Origin: Paracoccaceae bacterium
GTDB lineage: Bacteria > Pseudomonadota > Alphaproteobacteria > Rhodobacterales > Rhodobacteraceae
NCBI GenBank assembly: GCA_020446815.1
Contig: JAGRDY010000018.1
Location: 186,001-250,000 of the forward strand
Length of the DNA stretch: 64,000 bases
Direction of reading: 5' to 3'
Made by a program: the position numbers and the translations under genes. Of this stretch, positions 62,722-64,000 are shown piece by piece; position 1 is the stretch's first letter; every line of letters begins with the position of its first letter. Under the pieces are notes generated by a model that saw only the letters and a list, made by a program, of their open reading frames with translations, did no database searches and was not told where the DNA came from.

Positions 62722-63717
62722 ATGAGGCGGCAAATGCAGGTGTTGAGGGTGGCTGCGGCTGCGCTTTTGGCAGGTGTACTGACTTTGCAGCAAGTCGCGG
62801 CCCAGCCGTTGTCGCGTGTTGCTGGCCCCAGTGAATTTCCTCCGTCAGGCTTTGCAGGCACTCAATATGTGGACAGCACGGGCTGCGTTTTCGTGCGCGC
62901 AGGGGCGAACGGCCAGATCACCTGGATTCCGCGCGTGGATCGCAACCGCAATCTTGTCTGCGGATTTGCGCCGTCGGTTCCACCTGCCAGTACCGTCCGG
63001 GTGGAAAGCGCCAGGGCTAAGCCGTCCGATGCGCCGGCCGCGCGCACGCGCATGGCCGCACCCCGGCCGGCGGTCAAGGCCGCGCCGGGCGGGGCGATGG
63101 AACCCGGATCGGCAAAAGGCACCGGCCCCGCGGTCCAGATCGTTTATGCGCGCCCGTTGGCCGCAGCCCAGACCCTGTGCCCGCAGCCGCCCGACATGGC
63201 CCACCGGTATCTGCTGAGCGACGGGAGGCGGGTGACACGCTGCGGTCCCGGTGATGATGATCCGGTAACCTATCTGAACGGGTTGAATGCAACCGACCTG
63301 ACCGTGGATGACGCGGCGCCCGAAAGGCGGCAGGCGCAGCGCGCACTGGCGGCCGATGCGGGGGGCTACCGGGTGGTCTGGAGCAAGGGGGCGCTGGCGA
63401 TCGACAAACCTGCGCCTACATCGGCGCCCGCAACGAAAACCGCCCGGGTTTCGACACAACGGTCGCCAGCAACCGGCGCGGTTCGGCCGCCGCCGCGCTA
63501 TGTGCAAGTCGGGGTTTACGCCGAGCCCGGCAATGCCGACAGGGCGATTGCCACGTTGCAGGCGCTGGGGCTTACGGTGTCGACCGCCCGGAGCCGGAGT
63601 GCACAAAGGCCGCTTCGGATGGTTCTGGCCGGTCCGTTTGTCTCTGTTGAGGAACTGACAATGGCGCTGCGGCTGGCGCGTCAATCCGGCTATCGGGATG
63701 CGTTCGTTCGGCCTTGA
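62722..63717 (+). CDS. secreted SPOR-domain protein
   Basis: This 331-aa protein has a signal peptide (cleavage after VAAQ near residue 28), a Pro/Ala-rich middle and a C-terminal SPOR domain (about 255-331, YVQVGVYAEPGNADRAIATL). SPOR domains bind denuded peptidoglycan, often at division sites. Start ATG 62722 or 62734. Two Cys pairs are seen in the middle section. Partner enzymes are not evident. Confidence 0.82.
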   Translation: MRRQMQVLRVAAAALLAGVLTLQQVAAQPLSRVAGPSEFPPSGFAGTQYVDSTGCVFVRAGANGQITWIPRVDRNRNLVCGFAPSVPPASTVRVESARAKPSDAPAARTRMAAPRPAVKAAPGGAMEPGSAKGTGPAVQIVYARPLAAAQTLCPQPPDMAHRYLLSDGRRVTRCGPGDDDPVTYLNGLNATDLTVDDAAPERRQAQRALAADAGGYRVVWSKGALAIDKPAPTSAPATKTARVSTQRSPATGAVRPPPRYVQVGVYAEPGNADRAIATLQALGLTVSTARSRSAQRPLRMVLAGPFVSVEELTMALRLARQSGYRDAFVRP

Positions 63718-63723
63718 CCGCCG

Positions 63724-64000
63724 TTAATCGCTGCAAATGCCCTGAATGGCCACCCAGTCGCCGTCGGAAATGATCGTTCTGGCGGTCGCGCCTGCGGTGG
63801 CGTTCGATAGCGCAAGGCTGCCCTTGGCGATTTCGGATGGGTCGCGCGTGGCGGCATAAGGCTGGATCGGCACGCCTGCCTCGGCAAAACGCGCCAGAAG
63901 GGCGGTATCAGGCAGCGGCTTTCTGACTTGTGCCAGAAGATGTTCGCCATATCCGGTCAGGGCACCTTCTGGCAGATCGCCGGTGGTCAAAAGTTCGAAG
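63724..64000 (-). CDS. C-terminal part of an unidentified gene running off the window
   Basis: An open frame enters from the right edge and ends at a TAA at 63724, about 91 codons long. The tail reads GEHLLAQVRKPLPDTALLARF and ends DWVAIQGICSD. I do not recognise the family from this fragment. It is convergent with the SPOR-domain gene, 6 nt apart. Confidence 0.6.
   Translation of the reverse strand, partial: FELLTTGDLPEGALTGYGEHLLAQVRKPLPDTALLARFAEAGVPIQPYAATRDPSEIAKGSLALSNATAGATARTIISDGDWVAIQGICSD

Overview
The window reads as chromosomal DNA of an alphaproteobacterium, most likely a member of the Rhodobacteraceae (Paracoccus/Roseobacter relatives). The reasons are its GC-rich, tightly packed genes with many 4-nt ATGA/GTGA overlaps, the narR-narKGHJI arrangement with a double-length fused NarK, and the Rhodobacterales style of the small housekeeping genes (L28, PCu(A)C chaperone, PrpE, MaeB). 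No rRNA or tRNA gene, prophage or insertion sequence was seen.

Region 1 (1-14851, + strand) is a trimethylamine (TMA) utilisation operon. It holds a Liv-type ABC transporter (binding protein, two permeases, two ATPases), a small helical protein of unknown function, a trimethylamine dehydrogenase with its substrate cage intact, a 1071-aa fusion of a membrane Fe-S/heme oxidoreductase with an ETF beta subunit, EtfA, a GcvT-like folate enzyme, a DMT-type permease and a 36-aa membrane peptide. The proposed flow is TMA uptake, then oxidation to dimethylamine plus formaldehyde, electrons through the membrane-tethered ETF to quinone, and formaldehyde onto tetrahydrofolate.

Region 2 (14931-26321) is a divergent catabolic cassette. 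Leftward lie a second Liv-type transporter (with permease LivM fused to ATPase LivG), an N-formylglutamate amidohydrolase-family protein and an isochorismatase-family hydrolase. Rightward lie an RpiR regulator, a glutamine-synthetase-like ligase and a 1012-aa protein joining a small-molecule kinase, an M23 (LytM) domain and a class III PLP aminotransferase/phospho-lyase. The substrate is unknown; a hydroxylated amine is the best guess.

Region 3 (26612-28726) holds rpmB and small genes, including a PCu(A)C copper chaperone. Region 4 (28875-40022) is respiratory nitrate reduction: narK (fused), narG, narH, narJ, narI and a parvulin-type isomerase on the - strand, with a divergent NarR-like Crp/Fnr regulator and FNR-type boxes between. 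Region 5 (40114-49370) is mixed housekeeping: a 2-hydroxyacid dehydrogenase, lepA, small lipoproteins, an esterase, glyA and NAD kinase. It is interrupted at 43017-43912 by palindromic repeats that flank a small GIY-YIG nuclease gene on both sides.

Region 6 (49482-58096) has a histidine kinase/sigma-54 regulator pair, prpE, maeB and a cupin protein; the last two diverge from a 22-bp palindrome. Region 7 (58150-62667) is a compact nucleoside salvage operon, cdd-deoA-deoB-add-upp, followed by a SPOR-domain protein and a gene that runs off the end.

The two strongest leads for something new are the membrane-tethered ETF of the TMA operon and the GIY-YIG nuclease embedded in its palindromic repeat field.
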